This document shows, one piece after another, positions 6,244 through 7,692 of a DNA stretch of 7,692 bases (positions are counted from its first letter, which is position 1; each line of letters begins with the position of its first letter). The DNA comes from Candidatus Methanosuratincola petrocarbonis (ex Vanwonterghem et al. 2016). GTDB lineage: Archaea; Thermoproteota; Methanomethylicia; Methanomethylicales; Methanomethylicaceae. A program made the translations under genes and the position numbers. The notes beneath the pieces were generated by a model. It saw only the letters and a list, made by a program, of their open reading frames with translations. It searched no databases and was not told the origin of the DNA. The stretch lies in assembly GCA_001717015.1 (NCBI GenBank), contig MAGV01000019.1:1-7692 (forward strand). Reading direction: 5' to 3'.

Positions 6244-6309
6244 ATGCAAGAGTGCGTCGAAATCCCTATCAGGAGATCAGGGATTTGTGTCCAGAGTTGC
6301 GAAGCATAG
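6244..6309 (+). CDS. Possible 21-residue upstream reading frame in the Hyi leader
   Basis: An ATG at 6244 follows the purine-rich GGGAGGAG with only a few bases between. It encodes MQECVEIPIRRSGICVQSCEA and stops at TAG (6307-6309), 20 bases before the Hyi-like start. Three of 21 residues are cysteine. The Hyi gene has its own stronger ribosome binding site, so this may be a translated leader or a chance frame. No family is recognised. Confidence 0.22.
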   Translation: MQECVEIPIRRSGICVQSCEA

Positions 6310-6329
6310 AGTCATCGGGAGGGGAGAAA

Positions 6330-7163
6330 ATGGCTGCGATGCTGATTGACCCAAGACTCCGCCGTTACTCGATCTGCGTCGAAACCGTTTTTACGGAGTT
6401 GCCGCTTGTCGAGCGAATTAAGAGGGTCGCAGAGCTTGGGTTTGAATCGATTGAGTTCTGGGGATGGAGAGACAAGGATCTTTCGGAGATCGGGAACCTG
6501 GTCGACGACATTGGCGTGAAGGTAGCGACCTTTTGTGGCAACAGGAAGGGGTCTATCGTTGATACCGTAGCAGCTCAGGTGCTTCTCGACGACCTCCGCG
6601 ATGGTATCAGCTCCGCAAAGCGGCTGGGGTGCGATACCCTGATACTGCTGGCCGATGAACTCTCCCGCGACGGATCGGTGACACAACAGTATCCGGAGCT
6701 CAGCCCTCATACGAAGTTTGAGACCGCCGCGAAGACTCTGTCGCAGGCCGCAAGGTATGCGGAAGACAGCCAGGTCACTCTGGTGCTGGAACCTCTAAAC
6801 ACCCTGGTTGATCACCCCGGCTACTTCATTTCCCACTCCAAACTGGGTTTCGATTTAATCAGGCGCGTCAACAGCCCCAACTTGAAACTGCTTTACGACA
6901 TCTACCACATGCAGATCATGGAGGGGAACCTCATCTCGACGTTGACCGAAAACGTCGATTTAGTAGGACACGTACATGTGGCAGACGTTCCCGGGAGAAA
7001 TGAGCCGGGAACCGGTGAGATCAACTACGTAAACGTGTGTCGAGCCCTTATTGAGAAGGGTTACAAGGGTTTCATCGGCATTGAGTGTCTCCCGAAAACA
7101 ACTTCCGAGGCAGCGATAGAGGCAATCAAGAACATGTGCCTCGCCGTGGAAGCACGCTCCTGA
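6330..7163 (+). CDS. Hydroxypyruvate isomerase-like TIM barrel protein (Hyi/OtnI family, xylose isomerase-like fold)
   Basis: The protein has 277 residues; E. coli Hyi has 258. The C-terminal half is strongly Hyi-like: LVLEPLN (Glu154), DHPGYF, LKLLYDIYHMQIMEGN (Asp190, His193), GHVHVADVPGRNEPGTGEINY (His216 at the metal-ligand position, then the family signature) and GFIGIECLP (Glu252). The two glutamates, the aspartate and His216 are the likely metal and acid/base residues. Family members interconvert hydroxypyruvate and tartronate semialdehyde, or 2-oxo- and 3-oxotetronate (OtnI), so the exact substrate is open. The ATG at 6330 is preceded by GGGAGGGGAG (6317-6326). The frame is open upstream to 6129, but that part has no similarity to the family and no better ribosome binding site. 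The gene is divergent from gntR and likely controlled by it through operator 2. An inverted repeat follows 43 bases after the stop. Confidence 0.92.
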   Translation: MAAMLIDPRLRRYSICVETVFTELPLVERIKRVAELGFESIEFWGWRDKDLSEIGNLVDDIGVKVATFCGNRKGSIVDTVAAQVLLDDLRDGISSAKRLGCDTLILLADELSRDGSVTQQYPELSPHTKFETAAKTLSQAARYAEDSQVTLVLEPLNTLVDHPGYFISHSKLGFDLIRRVNSPNLKLLYDIYHMQIMEGNLISTLTENVDLVGHVHVADVPGRNEPGTGEINYVNVCRALIEKGYKGFIGIECLPKTTSEAAIEAIKNMCLAVEARS

Positions 7164-7206
7164 GACAATCACGAATCCAGCACCTTGTCAACTCACGGTT
7201 GCTAGC

Positions 7207-7250
7207 ATAGAGACCTCGATCTTCTGAACGGGAATGACCGAGGTCTCTAT
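7207..7250 (+). terminator. Inverted repeat, probable terminator after the Hyi-like gene
   Basis: ATAGAGACCTCG (7207-7218) is a perfect 12-base inverse match to CGAGGTCTCTAT (7239-7250), with a 20-base loop. On the rightward strand it is followed by TCTTCTCCCC, a pyrimidine-rich but not pure T tail, so termination may be moderate. It lies between the convergent Hyi and ABC ATPase genes. The loop is long for a standard intrinsic terminator, so a protein-binding dyad cannot be excluded. Confidence 0.6.
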
Positions 7251-7309
7251 TCTTCTCCCCCTCCACCCCGGTATCCCGCTCGCGTAGACTCTGTACGAAC
7301 CCATCGACA

Positions 7310-7692
7310 TTAGGCCGGGGTCCTTCTTCCTGTTGCCCCGAAGGTGATAATCTGCACGAGATCGTCGATAGATGTCTCCTCTTTCCGAAAGTCCCCGATT
7401 TTCCTGCCGTGCTCAAGAACGACGATCTTGTCTGAGACCGGGTACACGTGGTACAGGTTGTGTGTGATGAACACTACCGCGAGACCTCGTTTGCGCGCCT
7501 CATCTATATAGCCCAGCACCTTGCTGGTCTCGTGTACCGACAGGGCTGATGTCGGCTCGTCCAGGATGAGCAGCTTCCCACCGAAGTGCATGGTCCTGCC
7601 GATGGCGATCGCCTGGCGCTCACCGCCGGAGAGGACCGATACCTCGTCGTCGGCGGATCTCACCGAGATGCCTATGTCCGTCAGCACCTCCC
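7310..7692 (-). CDS. Sugar ABC transporter ATP-binding protein (CUT2 type, single ATPase domain), 5' end outside window
   Basis: The C-terminal 127 or so residues of an ABC ATPase are present; the frame is open at the right edge, so the start and the Walker A motif are missing. Visible in order are the signature LSGGERQ, Walker B with KLLILDEPTSAL, and the switch histidine in VVFITHN, then VSDKIVVLEHGRKIGDF. The wording DEPTSAL...HETSKVLGYI resembles the N-terminal ATPase domain of ribose/xylose-type transporters. The protein stops soon after this domain instead of continuing into a second, so it is probably the single-domain kind of about 250 residues (FrcA-like), with a separate permease and a periplasmic-binding lipoprotein encoded nearby. 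It would energise uptake of a monosaccharide or related compound. Its gene converges on the Hyi-like gene and need not share its regulation. Confidence 0.94.
   Translation of the reverse strand, partial: EVLTDIGISVRSADDEVSVLSGGERQAIAIGRTMHFGGKLLILDEPTSALSVHETSKVLGYIDEARKRGLAVVFITHNLYHVYPVSDKIVVLEHGRKIGDFRKEETSIDDLVQIITFGATGRRTPA

Larger units (their letters stand above)
5824..6329. other. 506-base divergent intergenic regulatory region
   Basis: This is the control region between gntR and the Hyi-like gene. It holds two 20-base operator-like repeats (5898-5917 and 6016-6035), a candidate rightward promoter overlapping the second, an inverted repeat enclosing a tiny reading frame on the leftward side, and a leader of about 290 bases before the Hyi-like start. 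The leader contains a small reading frame with a ribosome binding site and a few dyads. No known riboswitch class or tRNA-like fold was recognised by eye. Confidence 0.7.

Noticed and set aside
6050..6244. Rightward frame of 64 codons in the intergenic region
   Set aside because: There is no ribosome binding site at its start and no recognisable similarity; its composition looks like non-coding sequence.
6129..6329. Open frame upstream of, and in frame with, the Hyi-like gene, allowing a 344-residue protein
   Set aside because: The extra residues have no resemblance to the family. The Met at 6330 has a very strong ribosome binding site and gives a length near that of known Hyi proteins.
7207..7250. 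Inverted repeat read as the ends of an insertion sequence
   Set aside because: Only 20 bases lie between the arms, with no transposase gene or flanking target duplication, so a terminator or dyad fits better.

Overview
The window looks like chromosomal DNA of an anaerobic bacterium. A clostridial-type Firmicute is the best guess, because of the tungsten aldehyde:ferredoxin oxidoreductase, the strong purine-rich ribosome binding sites, the GTG starts and the mixture of TRAP and CUT2-type ABC transport genes. I cannot name a genus. All the gene content is sugar or sugar-acid metabolism; there is no rRNA, tRNA, CRISPR array or intact mobile element.

Layout. Most of the left three quarters is one leftward gene set, read from about 5823 down to 1: a GntR/FCD regulator, a tungsten aldehyde:ferredoxin oxidoreductase (AOR), a 5-deoxy-glucuronate isomerase (IolB)-like protein, a D-2-hydroxyacid dehydrogenase, a remnant of a TRAP transporter large subunit (dctM), and a DapA-family aldolase/dehydratase cut by the window edge. 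The AOR, IolB-like and dehydrogenase genes are nearly contiguous and are probably cotranscribed. A 506-base intergenic region (5824-6329) separates them from a divergent rightward gene for a hydroxypyruvate isomerase-like TIM barrel protein (6330-7163). That gene ends in a strong inverted repeat and converges on the 3' part of a single-domain sugar ABC transporter ATPase gene (leftward, running off the right edge).

How the genes may work together (inference). A sugar acid could be isomerised by the IolB-like enzyme, then cleaved or dehydrated by the DapA-family enzyme. A resulting aldehyde could be oxidised by AOR with ferredoxin as acceptor. The hydroxyacid dehydrogenase and the Hyi-like isomerase could interconvert C3 intermediates such as hydroxypyruvate, tartronate semialdehyde and glycerate. 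No kinase is present in the window, so a non-phosphorylated route is conceivable. The GntR/FCD protein is the obvious regulator: two 20-base direct repeats (17 of 20 identical, 118 bases apart) lie between the divergent genes, and one contains a perfect TGGT-N3-ACCA core typical of operators for this regulator class.

The most unusual points are the dctM C-terminal remnant that reads in frame, without a stop, into the DapA-family gene; the paired operator-like repeats; an IolB-like gene outside any visible inositol operon and carrying a 12-base in-frame tandem duplication; and a structured leader region with a strong Shine-Dalgarno sequence and a ten-codon reading frame ahead of gntR.
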